DNA from: a virus
Strand: one strand, 5' to 3'
Length of the DNA: 64,000 nt
Virus record (IMG/VR): IMGVR_UViG_3300011113_000649
Coordinates: 1 to 64,000 of that record
Shown here in pieces: positions 1 to 8,690 of the stretch. Numbering within the stretch: position 1 is the stretch's first letter; each line of letters begins with the position of its first letter. Below the pieces are notes generated by a model. The model made no database searches, was not told the origin of the DNA, and saw nothing but the letters and a program-made list of their open reading frames with translations. A program made the position numbers and the translations under genes.

Positions 1-1208
1 CAGGGTACTCAATGGTGGGTGGGGGGAACACTAATAGTGCTGGTGTAGGGCGCTCAATGGTGGGTGGGGGGGCCGCTAATAGTGCTGGTGGATTCAGCTC
101 AACAGTGGGTGGAGGATTCCTTAATAGTGCTGGTGGAGAGTACTCAATGGTGGGTGGGGGGAGCACTAATAGTGCTGGTGGAGATTACTCAGCGGTGGGT
201 GGAGGATTAAACAATATCGCAGCTTCTGATCTTTCAACTATTCCGGGAGGCAAAGACGCCGTTACAAACTATACCAACGGAATAACTCATGCTGCTGGTG
301 AAATAGAAAATCCTGGAGATGCTCAAACCACAACACTAGTATTACGCAGAAGAATTCCATCGACCAATATTTTAGGTCAATATGCGCTTGCTCAATCATT
401 AGCGGATAATAGCGAGACATACGGAATAACAGTTCCTGCTAATTATATGGTTGGTGTGGATGCTACTCTGGTACTTCATACCAATACAACAACATTATCG
501 TGGAAAATTAATTTCTCTTTTATCTCCAAGTCTAATCCTATAAATTCCTATTTTATTGTTCCAAATGTAAGCGGATCTGTTGATAGCATTCTTGCTGGTT
601 CTTCTGCTATTGTTCCTATTGGTACCACCAGCACAACGCTATCGCCTGAAATTACCAGAACAAACAATACCTTAAATTTTCTTGTAAAAAATGTTATTAA
701 TAAAACCACTCAATATGTGGCCAGAATAGAATTGACAGAATCACTGTTATTTGAAGAGGATGATGAAGGATACTACTATTACTACTATGGTTCTTCGTCT
801 AATGATTCTCTATCTAGTAGTTCTCCATTCCTACTTACATTATCCCAGTCGGGCACTGGCGCGGGTAGTTGGTCAGGAGTCTGGTATTTTACCCACGGCA
901 CACTCTCGTCAAAGTTTACGCGCACGGTGGTCGGAAATGTATCTGCTCCAGGCTGGGTGTTGGATCCAATATTTACGGCCACGGCGGCTGGCACAGTTTA
1001 CATCACATTCACGTCGCAATCCCAAAGTGGAGATTGGAATCCAGATCTTGAAATCAAGAAAAACAATGTCGTGGTGCAAAATGTTTCTATTTTCAGCAAC
1101 AGCGTCACGCCAATAGCCGTAGTCGCAGGAGACACCATTCGGTTGTCGCCGCAGTTTGGTTCGGGTGATGGTCATCAACTGAATAATGTGTCGGTGTGGG
1201 CAGAATAA
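1..1208 (+). CDS. Tail fibre / adhesin with YadA-like head repeats (5' end outside window)
   Basis: The frame is open from base 1 and reads GYS directly before the first visible Met, which continues the repeat. The gene therefore starts upstream of the window. The visible part has about five 15-residue repeats of the form S-x-VGGG-xx-NSAGG-xx, as in the left-handed beta-roll heads of trimeric adhesins and phage fibres. A beta-rich middle domain follows. Then comes an acidic, tyrosine-run and serine-rich linker (about nt 757-828) and a C-terminal domain of about 125 residues rich in Gly, Ser, Thr and Val. That last domain has clearly higher GC than the middle, which suggests a swapped receptor-binding tip. 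Inferred role: host recognition at the tail or a head fibre. The family is inferred from repeat pattern only. Confidence 0.75.
   Translation, partial: GYSMVGGGNTNSAGVGRSMVGGGAANSAGGFSSTVGGGFLNSAGGEYSMVGGGSTNSAGGDYSAVGGGLNNIAASDLSTIPGGKDAVTNYTNGITHAAGEIENPGDAQTTTLVLRRRIPSTNILGQYALAQSLADNSETYGITVPANYMVGVDATLVLHTNTTTLSWKINFSFISKSNPINSYFIVPNVSGSVDSILAGSSAIVPIGTTSTTLSPEITRTNNTLNFLVKNVINKTTQYVARIELTESLLFEEDDEGYYYYYYGSSSNDSLSSSSPFLLTLSQSGTGAGSWSGVWYFTHGTLSSKFTRTVVGNVSAPGWVLDPIFTATAAGTVYITFTSQSQSGDWNPDLEIKKNNVVVQNVSIFSNSVTPIAVVAGDTIRLSPQFGSGDGHQLNNVSVWAE
9..221 (+). repeat. 45-nt tandem repeats of the adhesin head
   Basis: Five in-frame 45-nt units begin at about 9, 54, 99, 144 and 189. Each encodes S-x-VGGG followed by NSAGG or a variant; the last copy decays to GLNNIA. 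Units 1, 2 and 4 contain runs of six or seven G, unusual in this AT-rich sequence. Confidence 0.85.
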
Positions 1209-1230
1209 TTATTTTTAGGATATAAAAAAG

Positions 1231-2115
1231 ATGAACAATAAACCAAAAAACATATATGGCTTTTGGCATATCTCTGTTATGGGCAACAAATGGCAGGAGA
1301 TCGTCCAAGACCAGTACCAGACACTCTGTGACAGTGGACTCTTGACCGCCAGCAAAAAAGTCTATGTCTGTGTTGTTGGAGGCAACGGTACTGAGGATTT
1401 TTCGCATCTCAAGAATGTTACAATTCTAAGCAGGAATCCCAACTTAAAAGTAAGCGAGCTGTTTACTTTACGTTTTCTTAAGAAGTTCTGCAAGCATGCT
1501 AATTTAAGAACCATTATGGGTGCGTCAAGTTTGTTTTTTCATCCTGAACTACTGTCGTTCGCAGACTCTGACGATGATTCTTATGTGTGGTATATACATA
1601 CAAAAGGGGCGAGTCATGCTGGAAGTTCAAAATACCCCAATGTCTGGGATTGGAGGAAGTACATGGAATATTTTATTGTCGAGAGATGGAAAGACTGTGT
1701 AAAAGCGCTTGACGAAGGTTTCGACGTTTGTGGTGTGGAGTGGTCGTGGCACGATCTTGAGGGGAATGTCGTGAACGAGAACCCCAGTCCTCACCGCATG
1801 GGAACTGTGCCCAATGCTCATTTCTGTGGCAACTTCTGGTGGAGCACCAGCCATCACATCAATCGTTTGGACGATGATCTTGTGGCGCACGGAAACCGAT
1901 ATAACGCCGAGACATTCATAGGTGGAGGCTCAATCAGACACGGCCCGTATGGACACCTGCACATTGGCCACTACCAGCCGCCTGTCCAAAACAAACTCCC
2001 TGAATCCGGGATCAGAGTTAAAAACTTTCATTATTTTTTTAACGAAACCCCTTACCAACTCTACACAAAACCTCATCCTCGTAGTTACTACACCAGCGAC
2101 CCACCTTTAAAATGA
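1231..2115 (+). CDS. Glycosyltransferase-like protein
   Basis: A protein of 294 residues with a start preceded by an AGGA ribosome site. It carries motifs seen in capsule and rhamnan-synthesis glycosyltransferases: WYIHTKGAS near residue 115, an SWHDLEGN segment near 175 and HFCGNFWWS near 200. The family normally transfers sugars to surface glycans. Base composition is richer in GC than the tail genes downstream, and the stop overlaps the methyltransferase start (ATGA). The pair was probably gained together and could decorate the fibre or another virion protein. The acceptor is unknown and the exact family is inferred from motifs. Confidence 0.6.
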   Translation: MNNKPKNIYGFWHISVMGNKWQEIVQDQYQTLCDSGLLTASKKVYVCVVGGNGTEDFSHLKNVTILSRNPNLKVSELFTLRFLKKFCKHANLRTIMGASSLFFHPELLSFADSDDDSYVWYIHTKGASHAGSSKYPNVWDWRKYMEYFIVERWKDCVKALDEGFDVCGVEWSWHDLEGNVVNENPSPHRMGTVPNAHFCGNFWWSTSHHINRLDDDLVAHGNRYNAETFIGGGSIRHGPYGHLHIGHYQPPVQNKLPESGIRVKNFHYFFNETPYQLYTKPHPRSYYTSDPPLK

Positions 2116-2672
2116 GTTTATATATGGACACCCCAAGCCTATCGAGCCTATGCCTTCTACACAATACGGACAAAGTATCCTTGCACTCATACGTGGACAT
2201 TGTTTACACGCCTTTGTTTGAGCCCCGCCGTCATACACTCAAAAAACTGCTTGAAATAGGAATATGGCATGGCGCGAGTTTACGCGCGTGGCACGACTAC
2301 TTCCCTTCCGCGACCATCGTCGGTATAGACCGAGGGACTAGTCCTTTGTTTCAGAATGAGAGTCGCGTAGTAACATGTTGTGGAAACGCTTACTCTGCCG
2401 AGATGCTGGCGGCACTGCCAAATGATTTTGATATCATTATCGAGGATGGCTCGCACGAGCTGAAAGACTTGCTGTTTGTGGCAAAACACTATGTATCAAA
2501 ACTTGCTCCGGGAGGGCTGCTGATTCTGGAGGACATTGCGGAAGCCGCATGGGCAACCACGCTGCGAGAGAGCCTTGATCCGCAGTACACGGCAGAGGTG
2601 TACGATCTCCGCGAACAAAAGGGGAGATATGATGATATTTTAATGATTATTCGACAACATGGTGTCGCTTGA
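2112..2672 (+). CDS. SAM-dependent methyltransferase, class I
   Basis: A protein of 186 residues with a Rossmann methyltransferase core. LLEIGIWHGASLRAW (about residues 43-57) is motif I, with its acidic residue and Gly-rich turn. IVGIDRG is the acidic end of beta-2. FDIIIEDGSHE is motif IV-like, and LAPGGLLILEDI is a typical post-core strand. The closest known style is the small methyltransferases found next to macrolide and polysaccharide genes. The start overlaps the glycosyltransferase stop by ATGA, implying coupled translation. Both genes have above-average GC. Likely a sugar or glycan methylase; the substrate is unknown. Confidence 0.7.
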   Translation: MSLYMDTPSLSSLCLLHNTDKVSLHSYVDIVYTPLFEPRRHTLKKLLEIGIWHGASLRAWHDYFPSATIVGIDRGTSPLFQNESRVVTCCGNAYSAEMLAALPNDFDIIIEDGSHELKDLLFVAKHYVSKLAPGGLLILEDIAEAAWATTLRESLDPQYTAEVYDLREQKGRYDDILMIIRQHGVA

Positions 2673-2720
2673 CAGCGAAAGATTGATATAGTTCTATCAG
2701 AAATTCTAATATTTAAATAT

Positions 2721-2733
2721 GGTGTATTTATAC
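2721..2733 (+). promoter_or_regulatory. Candidate late promoter element (GGTGTATTTATAC)
   Basis: The element lies 35 nt upstream of the ATG at 2756 and has no recognisable -35 box. Closely similar elements occur before the genes at 3205, 6184 and (minus strand) 56674. Inferred to be a -10-like late promoter; not proven. Confidence 0.4.
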
Positions 2734-2755
2734 TTAAAATAAAGGAGAAATTGTT

Positions 2756-3133
2756 ATGAGCATATTAGACAATAATAGTCCTATTGAACAAATTTCACAA
2801 GCTCAATTAGCAGCAGATATGCTAATTGACCAAGCTAAAATTATATATCAACAAATTACTCGTGGTTTTAATAGTGGATCTAAAATATTTTGGAATAATG
2901 ATCATGGTATTAGTCCACAAGATATTGCTGATAAATTAGGAAATAATGCTAAAGAAGTATTTGAACTTCATTATAAATTAGGTCAATTTATTGGAAGTAT
3001 TAATCCAGAAGCTATAGCCGAAGGAGTTGCTGTTGTTGGTAATTTTACTATGAATGAAGATGGTACGGTAACCATTACAACACCAGAGCCAATTCAAGAA
3101 GAAGAAATAAACAATACGTCCGAAATTGAATAG
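2756..3133 (+). CDS. Hypothetical protein, virion-associated by position
   Basis: A protein of 125 residues with a strong AAGGAG ribosome site 8 nt before the ATG. The N-terminal two thirds is predicted helical (AQLAADMLIDQAKIIYQQI and a later FELHYKLGQFIG). The C-terminal tail is acidic and ends in glutamates. I do not recognise the family. It has its own candidate promoter and sits at the head of the connector and tail block, so a structural or assembly role is a positional guess. Confidence 0.7.
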   Translation: MSILDNNSPIEQISQAQLAADMLIDQAKIIYQQITRGFNSGSKIFWNNDHGISPQDIADKLGNNAKEVFELHYKLGQFIGSINPEAIAEGVAVVGNFTMNEDGTVTITTPEPIQEEEINNTSEIE

Positions 3134-3156
3134 TTTGGTTGGCCTTAATTATTTTG

Positions 3157-3169
3157 GGTGTATTATAAC
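3157..3169 (+). promoter_or_regulatory. Candidate late promoter element (GGTGTATTATAAC)
   Basis: Lies 48 nt upstream of the ATG at 3205 in a 71-nt gap. It shares the core GGTGTAT with the element at 2721 and has no clear -35 box. Confidence 0.4.
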
Positions 3170-3204
3170 TAATATCTAGTCTTTTGCTATAGAAATAAAA
3201 TATT

Positions 3205-3450
3205 ATGAGCTATATTAAAATTAGCCAATTACCCACAGCCACAGGAATCACTAATGATGATTATCTAGTTATTGTTGATGACCCCAGTGGTAGTCCTATA
3301 ACTAGAAAGGTGTTATTTGGAGATCTGGCAGATACAGTATTGGACGATTTAAGTACTACTCTTATAGGCGGGTCTGGCATTTTTATAACTCATAACGTAG
3401 CATCTGATACTTTTACTATTGATGCCTACATAGATGGTGGTAATATATAA
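3205..3450 (+). CDS. Small fibre-like structural protein
   Basis: A protein of 81 residues. It opens with YIKISQLPTATGITNDDYLV, a segment that commonly begins phage fibre and appendage proteins (ISQLP followed by a D-D-x-hydrophobic-V strand). A short beta-rich body follows and ends in DAYIDGGNI. It could be a free-standing base of a fibre or a small head or tail decoration protein. The ribosome site is weak. Located between two structural-type genes; the function is inferred from the N-terminal motif. Confidence 0.6.
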   Translation: MSYIKISQLPTATGITNDDYLVIVDDPSGSPITRKVLFGDLADTVLDDLSTTLIGGSGIFITHNVASDTFTIDAYIDGGNI

Positions 3451-3477
3451 TTAATTTTATTATTTAGAAAGTTTATA

Positions 3478-4011
3478 ATGAGCTACTGGCAAATAGAAGT
3501 TCCAATTATAGTGCGTAATCTTATTAATGACTTAGACGCTACTCCAACATATAGCGATGATCGAATTATACAACTAGCTACAGTAGCAGCAAGATATGTA
3601 ATTGGTGAGGCTAATTTTACTACAGAATATACAATAGATATTATTAATCAAACTATTAGTCCTGACCCTAGCGACCCAGCAAGCAGAGATGTTGATTTTG
3701 TTGGATTATTAGCATTAAAATCTGCATGCATACTAGATCAAAGTACTTTTAGAACTAAAGCAGCGCTTGAAGGCATTAGAACAGCATTAGGGTCGGCTAA
3801 TTTAGCTGTACAAGGTAATCTTGCTGGATATAAAACCATTCTAGATCAAGGGCCATGCGCGCTATACGAACAATTAACATTAGATCATAACATTGGTAAT
3901 GCCACAGCTGTTAGTGCTGTTCTTAGTCCGTTTGTTGGTAATAATTTTGATCCACGATATTTATTACGAGGTTCTTTTAGAAGCACAAACAGTAATGACT
4001 TTTACTCTTAA
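3478..4011 (+). CDS. Probable head-tail connector (adaptor) protein
   Basis: A protein of 177 residues. The N-terminal half (IIVRNLINDLDATPTYSDDR and a following helix) resembles the helical adaptor proteins that dock on the portal: helical, with a conserved short Y-S-D-D-R loop. The C-terminal half is less ordered and rich in Asn and Ser. Gene order supports the call. It is followed by a zinc-knuckle protein, a tail-completion candidate and the tail tube gene, the usual neck-gene order in siphoviruses. The exact fold assignment is an inference. Confidence 0.5.
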   Translation: MSYWQIEVPIIVRNLINDLDATPTYSDDRIIQLATVAARYVIGEANFTTEYTIDIINQTISPDPSDPASRDVDFVGLLALKSACILDQSTFRTKAALEGIRTALGSANLAVQGNLAGYKTILDQGPCALYEQLTLDHNIGNATAVSAVLSPFVGNNFDPRYLLRGSFRSTNSNDFYS

Positions 4012-4019
4012 GGATTTTT

Positions 4020-4529
4020 ATGGTAAATTTTACTGGATTAAAAACTATATATAATAATCAAATGGATATGTTGCTTGCCAACACTGGGTTGAGCACAGAA
4101 GTGACATTCACATTCGGAGTTAGTAAAAAACAACTTTGTCCAAATTGTATTTTTGATCCTAATCTAAAAAAATCATCTAATAAATATAAAGCTGGTGGTC
4201 CCACAGCTTTTGATCTTGGCAAAATATGTCCATATTGCAATGGTATTGGTTACTATGGAGAAACCAACACAGAGACAGGATATCTTGCTATAATCTGGGA
4301 CTATAAAAAATGGATAAATCCTCCAACAAATATTGCGATATCAGATGGTATGATACAAACTATTTGTGATAAAACATACCTCCCATCTATAAGACAATGT
4401 AAAGATATTATAGTTTTATATCCTAGTAGTAGTAATAAAAAACATAAATTTCAGCTATATGGGGAGCCAACTCCTGCTGGTCTTGGGGATAACAACTATC
4501 TAATAACTATATGGAAAAAGGTTAATTAA
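4020..4529 (+). CDS. Head-closure-type protein with a zinc knuckle
   Basis: A protein of 169 residues; AAGGA ribosome site just upstream. Two CxxC pairs are visible: CPNC near residue 40 and CPYCNGIGYYG near 72. Together they form a likely zinc site inside an otherwise beta-rich protein. The C-terminal half (HKFQLYGEPTPAGLGD) looks like the small beta-barrel of head-closure or neck proteins. The gene lies between the connector candidate and the tail-completion candidate. Function inferred from order; the cysteine pattern is seen directly. Confidence 0.5.
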   Translation: MVNFTGLKTIYNNQMDMLLANTGLSTEVTFTFGVSKKQLCPNCIFDPNLKKSSNKYKAGGPTAFDLGKICPYCNGIGYYGETNTETGYLAIIWDYKKWINPPTNIAISDGMIQTICDKTYLPSIRQCKDIIVLYPSSSNKKHKFQLYGEPTPAGLGDNNYLITIWKKVN

Positions 4530-4530
4530 G

Positions 4531-5166
4531 ATGAGATTTAGTATTAAATTATTAGACAGCACTAAAGATATTGAACAAAAAATATTGAGAGCTATGCTGC
4601 CAGAAGTTGTGGCGACTATGAATTCTGGTATGTCTAAACTTAAAAATAATCTACCAAATATTATTAGACAAGCCATTATTAACACACCAGAATACGAATC
4701 TTTAGCATTAGGAAAATTAAGATATGAATTTGGTATAGATAATATTGATAATAAACTAGCTAGTTTAGTTAGTGTATGGAGCACAAACATCAAGTATATC
4801 TATAGCTCTCCAACGATTGTAGCAAATAGAATAAAAGGATCTTTTTCTGCTAATATGATTAGAGCAGATTTCTCAGATGTTTTATACACAGATTTTGCTG
4901 CTGTGGTAGATACTGTTAGGGGATATACTTTGCCTTGGTTAGAGTGGTTATTGTTAGAGGGTAATAAAACTATCATTAAAAATTATGAAGTTATTTTAGG
5001 TCCAAATAGGGCGTCTAGAACTGGTTATGCTCTTATGAAACAATCTAGTAGATCGTGGAAAGTGCCATCAGAATTCTCAGGTACTGCTAATGATAATTGG
5101 ATAACCAGAGCAATAGACAGAGCAGAGCCTAATATACAACAATTGCTAGACGAGGCATTCTCATGA
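4531..5166 (+). CDS. Tail-completion / minor tail protein candidate
   Basis: A protein of 211 residues, starting one base after the preceding stop. The N-terminus (KDIEQKILRAMLPEVVATMN) is a long helix followed by an extended region, which resembles the gp10-type neck proteins that lie just before the tail terminator and tail tube genes. No catalytic motif is visible. Its stop overlaps the next start by ATGA. The call is mainly positional. Confidence 0.45.
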   Translation: MRFSIKLLDSTKDIEQKILRAMLPEVVATMNSGMSKLKNNLPNIIRQAIINTPEYESLALGKLRYEFGIDNIDNKLASLVSVWSTNIKYIYSSPTIVANRIKGSFSANMIRADFSDVLYTDFAAVVDTVRGYTLPWLEWLLLEGNKTIIKNYEVILGPNRASRTGYALMKQSSRSWKVPSEFSGTANDNWITRAIDRAEPNIQQLLDEAFS

Positions 5167-6119
5167 GCATATGTAATATCAATACAACATTTAAAAATAT
5201 AAATAATATTGGCGAAGATTTATTACTTAATATACTAGAGTCTAATTTTAAAACATATTTAGACTGGGCCTTTCTAGATATAGGCGGCTGGTTTGATGTT
5301 GCTGTAAGTGGTAGCGGAATATATGGCACCAACCAACACGCTAAATTATTACTTGTGGATGACCCAGCGTATAATGAAGGAGAGGTTTGGCAAGGCATAC
5401 GCAAAGACTGGGTTTGGGAAACTGGCGTGGCTTTTGGCAGTGGTTCTCCGATAAATGTTAGTGGTGTTTATATAGATAATGTATTTAATCCATATGCTAG
5501 TGGTGATTTTACAATTGATTATCCACTAGGGCGTATAATTTTTGATACGGCTGTTGATATCGATAGCAAAGTTGAACTAAACTATAGCTATAGATTTGTT
5601 CAAACATATAGAGCTAGTGATAGTCCGTGGTTCAATGTTCTACAATTTGCTAGCTATGAAACGAATAACCCCGATATAGTACGCACAGAAGATGGAGATT
5701 GGAGCATTGGTGGACAACACAGAATACAAATGCCAGCTATCGTTATAGAATCTTTAGCGAAAGCCAGATCAAGACCATATGAAATTGGCAACAATAATCT
5801 CATTATTGAACAAGATATTGCGTTCCATATTTTGGCCGAAAATAAAAATGATAGAAATAAATTATTAGATATTTTAAGATTACAACAAGATAGCGTTATT
5901 GTATTATATGATACTAATACCATAGCTCAAAATGACCTATATCCACTCGATTATAATGGTAATCGTAAAAATAATGCAATCATGTATCCTAATATGGTCA
6001 GCCAGTATGGATGGCGAAAGTGTTGGATAAAAAATGTCAATATTTTTGAAATAGAGTCAATTCATCCACTATTACATATGGCTATGGTAAGAGCAACCGT
6101 CGAGGTAATTTCAGAATAA
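5163..6119 (+). CDS. Neck / tail-terminator region protein
   Basis: A protein of 318 residues; its ATG overlaps the stop of the preceding gene. It is beta-rich with many aromatic residues, for example WQGIRKDWVWETG near residue 80 and DGDWSIGGQHRIQMPAIVIES near 180. No known enzyme motif is visible. Last gene before the tail tube candidate, where siphoviruses encode the tail terminator or stopper proteins, though it is longer than the usual terminator (about 130-200 residues). A specific name cannot be supported. Confidence 0.45.
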   Translation: MSICNINTTFKNINNIGEDLLLNILESNFKTYLDWAFLDIGGWFDVAVSGSGIYGTNQHAKLLLVDDPAYNEGEVWQGIRKDWVWETGVAFGSGSPINVSGVYIDNVFNPYASGDFTIDYPLGRIIFDTAVDIDSKVELNYSYRFVQTYRASDSPWFNVLQFASYETNNPDIVRTEDGDWSIGGQHRIQMPAIVIESLAKARSRPYEIGNNNLIIEQDIAFHILAENKNDRNKLLDILRLQQDSVIVLYDTNTIAQNDLYPLDYNGNRKNNAIMYPNMVSQYGWRKCWIKNVNIFEIESIHPLLHMAMVRATVEVISE

Positions 6120-6131
6120 TTTCAAAAGTTA

Positions 6132-6144
6132 TGTGTATAATTAA
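6132..6144 (+). promoter_or_regulatory. Candidate late promoter element (TGTGTATAATTAA)
   Basis: Lies 52 nt upstream of the tail tube start in the 64-nt gap after 6119. It matches the GTGTAT core of the elements at 2721 and 3157. A second promoter inside the structural block is reasonable for a highly expressed tube gene. Confidence 0.4.
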
Positions 6145-6183
6145 TATAGTCATTGCCTATCGTTTTATAAATGGAGATTTATT

Positions 6184-7314
6184 ATGCCCAATAATCGTAT
6201 TTATTACGCAATTCAACAAGTCACACTAGGAACTGGCAACGTTCCCGTACACGGTCTACAAAGTGTTGGCTTAACAACAAATTTCAATTTAGAACAAGTT
6301 TTCGAACTAGGTCAACTATCTATTTATCAGAATGTGGAAAACATTCCAGAAATTGAAGTTACTTTAAATAAAGTACTAGATGGTTATCCACTAGTTTATG
6401 TTTTAGCCACAGAAGCTGGAACTGCTATTAATACTTCTCTTAAAGCAACCAGTCCAGATCTTGCTGGTCGCCAAAACGCTCGCGCCGATATGAATCTATC
6501 AATATTTCCTGACACCTTAACCAGTGCAACTGGTACAAGTTTTGCAAGAGTTAGTTGCCCAGGTATGTATGTTAGTAGTGTAAGTTATACATTCCCAGTA
6601 GATGGTAATTTTACTGAAGATGTAACGCTGGTGGGCAATGACAAAATTTGGAGTACCAATGTTACTGGCCAATTTGGTAATGACGATGAGCCAGTTGCTA
6701 ATGAAGGTGTGAATCGTAGACAGCATCTACAAATGTCTGCTTGCAGATTTCCCTCACAAATTCCTGGTATTAACGCTAGTGGATTTAATACACAAATTGG
6801 TGGTGGTAGTGGTCATAATGTTCACTTTCAAAATATTACTGTTAGTACCGATCTTGGTCGTGAAAGCATTTTTGAACTAGGTACAATGGTTCCATATCAT
6901 CGCTATGTCACCTTCCCAGTAGAAGTAACAAGTGAATTTGAAGTTATTGCTACTAGTGGTGATGGTATCAATGCTACAGAAAGCGGATACTATACTGGAG
7001 ACTATAGTTTTGGTGGCACAGCAACTGTGGCTGGCACAGGCACCACTAACTGCGATGCTAGATTTAATCTATTAGACCAAAAGATTTATCTAGAAACTTG
7101 CGAAGGCACTAAGATTTATCTTGGCACCAAGAATAAACTATCCTCAGTAAATTATACTGGTGGTGATACTGGTGGCGGTAATGTAACAATCAGCTATAGT
7201 TATAGCAATTTTAACGACTTTGTTGTTGCTCACTCTGGCGGATTACTACCAGCCCCAACGCCCACAGGTAATTTCTGGGCCGGTCTATCCAACAGCGGAT
7301 ACATTGCTCCATAA
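6184..7314 (+). CDS. Probable major tail tube protein
   Basis: A protein of 376 residues with a GGAG ribosome site. It has the composition and layout of tail tube proteins. The N-terminus (VTLGTGNVPVHGLQSVGLTT) is followed by acidic strands with FELGQLSIYQNVENIPEIEVT, then Gly-, Thr- and Ser-rich beta segments. It is longer than the common 200-residue tube protein, leaving room for extra surface domains. The genes that follow are chaperone candidates and the tape measure gene, the canonical order. The upstream candidate promoter and the 5' gap fit strong expression. No sheath gene is present. Confidence 0.65.
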   Translation: MPNNRIYYAIQQVTLGTGNVPVHGLQSVGLTTNFNLEQVFELGQLSIYQNVENIPEIEVTLNKVLDGYPLVYVLATEAGTAINTSLKATSPDLAGRQNARADMNLSIFPDTLTSATGTSFARVSCPGMYVSSVSYTFPVDGNFTEDVTLVGNDKIWSTNVTGQFGNDDEPVANEGVNRRQHLQMSACRFPSQIPGINASGFNTQIGGGSGHNVHFQNITVSTDLGRESIFELGTMVPYHRYVTFPVEVTSEFEVIATSGDGINATESGYYTGDYSFGGTATVAGTGTTNCDARFNLLDQKIYLETCEGTKIYLGTKNKLSSVNYTGGDTGGGNVTISYSYSNFNDFVVAHSGGLLPAPTPTGNFWAGLSNSGYIAP

Positions 7315-7358
7315 GCTAATAGTTAAATAAGTTAAGATACTGGATAATTGCAAGGACT

Positions 7359-8408
7359 ATGGATAATAGATTACTATCTTTATATCTTTCCAGAATTTTA
7401 TCTGGTGAGTTTATATTTGTGTTTGATAATATTAAATATAAATTAATATATCCCAATACTAATTTAAAATATCAAGCAGAAATTTATGCTCAAGAGCTAT
7501 ATGATAATAATAAATATTATGAGTGGTTAGATGATAACGATATTCTTTATTGGTTAGTAGATGTGGGATTATGGCCATCTAATGGAGACAATATTTTATC
7601 TCAATTAGAAAAACAAATAGAAGACTCTAAGGTCGATCTATATAATAATTATTTAAATCCAAATAAATTAAAGAATATACGTAAATCATTAAACGTTGCT
7701 AAGAATCGATACAATAAGCTATATAGCATTAGACACTCTTTGGACCATGTATCTTTACAAGGATATTGTAATATTTTAAAAAATGAATTTATAATTTTAA
7801 ATAGTCTATATAAATATGACTATCCTTTATATGATGATATTGAAAATTTAGATTATAATTTTATTTCCAATATATCTAATTTTATCAACGATAATATTAT
7901 AGATATTTCTACGTTTAGAATTTTAGCGAAAAATGAATTGTGGAGAAGTTACTGGAGCGCCAATAAAGATTTAGTATTTGATAAGGCCACAACCAATTGG
8001 ACAGACGAACAAAAAACTTTGGTGGTTATTAGTAAAATGTATGATAGCGCCTATGAGCATCCAGAATGTCCGCCAGATAATGTAATTGAGGACGATGATA
8101 TGTTTGATGGTTGGATGATAATACAAAAAAGAGAAAATGAAAAAAATAGAAAAAATAATCGCAATAATAAAATGTTAGAAGATAAAAAAATAGGTAATGC
8201 TAAAGAGGTATTTTTAGTTGCAAATAGTAAAGAAGAAGCACAAAATATTTATGATTTGAATGATGTTCAATCTAGACATATTATTAAAGAAAGGAATCAA
8301 GCAATATTTAGTTCTGATAAATCTGTTTCTGATACTCAATTACCAGATGTTCAGAGAGACCTAATAATGCAGAACAATCAAAAATTTATACAGAGTAGGA
8401 AAAAATAA
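7359..8408 (+). CDS. Hypothetical protein between tail tube and tape measure
   Basis: A protein of 349 residues rich in Asn, Lys, Ile and Tyr, with an AAGGA ribosome site. No family recognised. A trypsin-like charge pattern is seen in the last 120 residues, with several KNRKNN-type basic stretches and an acidic EDDDMFDGW segment near residue 245. Its position between tube and tape measure is where tail assembly chaperones lie. The size is larger than usual for them. The stop overlaps the next start (TAATG). Confidence 0.45.
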   Translation: MDNRLLSLYLSRILSGEFIFVFDNIKYKLIYPNTNLKYQAEIYAQELYDNNKYYEWLDDNDILYWLVDVGLWPSNGDNILSQLEKQIEDSKVDLYNNYLNPNKLKNIRKSLNVAKNRYNKLYSIRHSLDHVSLQGYCNILKNEFIILNSLYKYDYPLYDDIENLDYNFISNISNFINDNIIDISTFRILAKNELWRSYWSANKDLVFDKATTNWTDEQKTLVVISKMYDSAYEHPECPPDNVIEDDDMFDGWMIIQKRENEKNRKNNRNNKMLEDKKIGNAKEVFLVANSKEEAQNIYDLNDVQSRHIIKERNQAIFSSDKSVSDTQLPDVQRDLIMQNNQKFIQSRKK

Positions 8409-8689
8409 TGGATCATATTCAAAAAAATATCTTAACAAAAAGATTTCAAACCACAATGATTGGTTCTCTATTTGAATTTGAACAGAGTTTTGGCTATTTG
8501 TGGGGATTAGACAAGGATGACTCAGAACTTACAGAACAACAACGAAAATTTAGAGAATTATGGGAGGATACAAGGAATGAAATTTTAAATAATGGAAATA
8601 ATCAACTTAGAAAATGTTTATCTGATCTAGAAAAAACACAAACGAATAATATAAAATATAGTTATAATTTTAAGAAAGGAAATAGATAG
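8408..8689 (+). CDS. Small protein, possible tail assembly chaperone subunit
   Basis: A protein of 93 residues, mostly helical and charged (EFEQSFGYLWGLDKDD, then a Gln- and Arg-rich helix). It begins inside the stop of the previous gene and ends one base before the next ATG. Chaperone genes in this position are often expressed with a programmed frameshift. I see no convincing slippery heptamer at the 3' end, so ordinary coupling is more likely. Function is positional. Confidence 0.4.
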   Translation: MDHIQKNILTKRFQTTMIGSLFEFEQSFGYLWGLDKDDSELTEQQRKFRELWEDTRNEILNNGNNQLRKCLSDLEKTQTNNIKYSYNFKKGNR

Positions 8690-8690
8690 T

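Noticed and set aside
3478-6119. Firm names for neck proteins (adaptor, stopper, terminator)
   Set aside because: The order is right but no signature is strong enough; the calls were kept generic.
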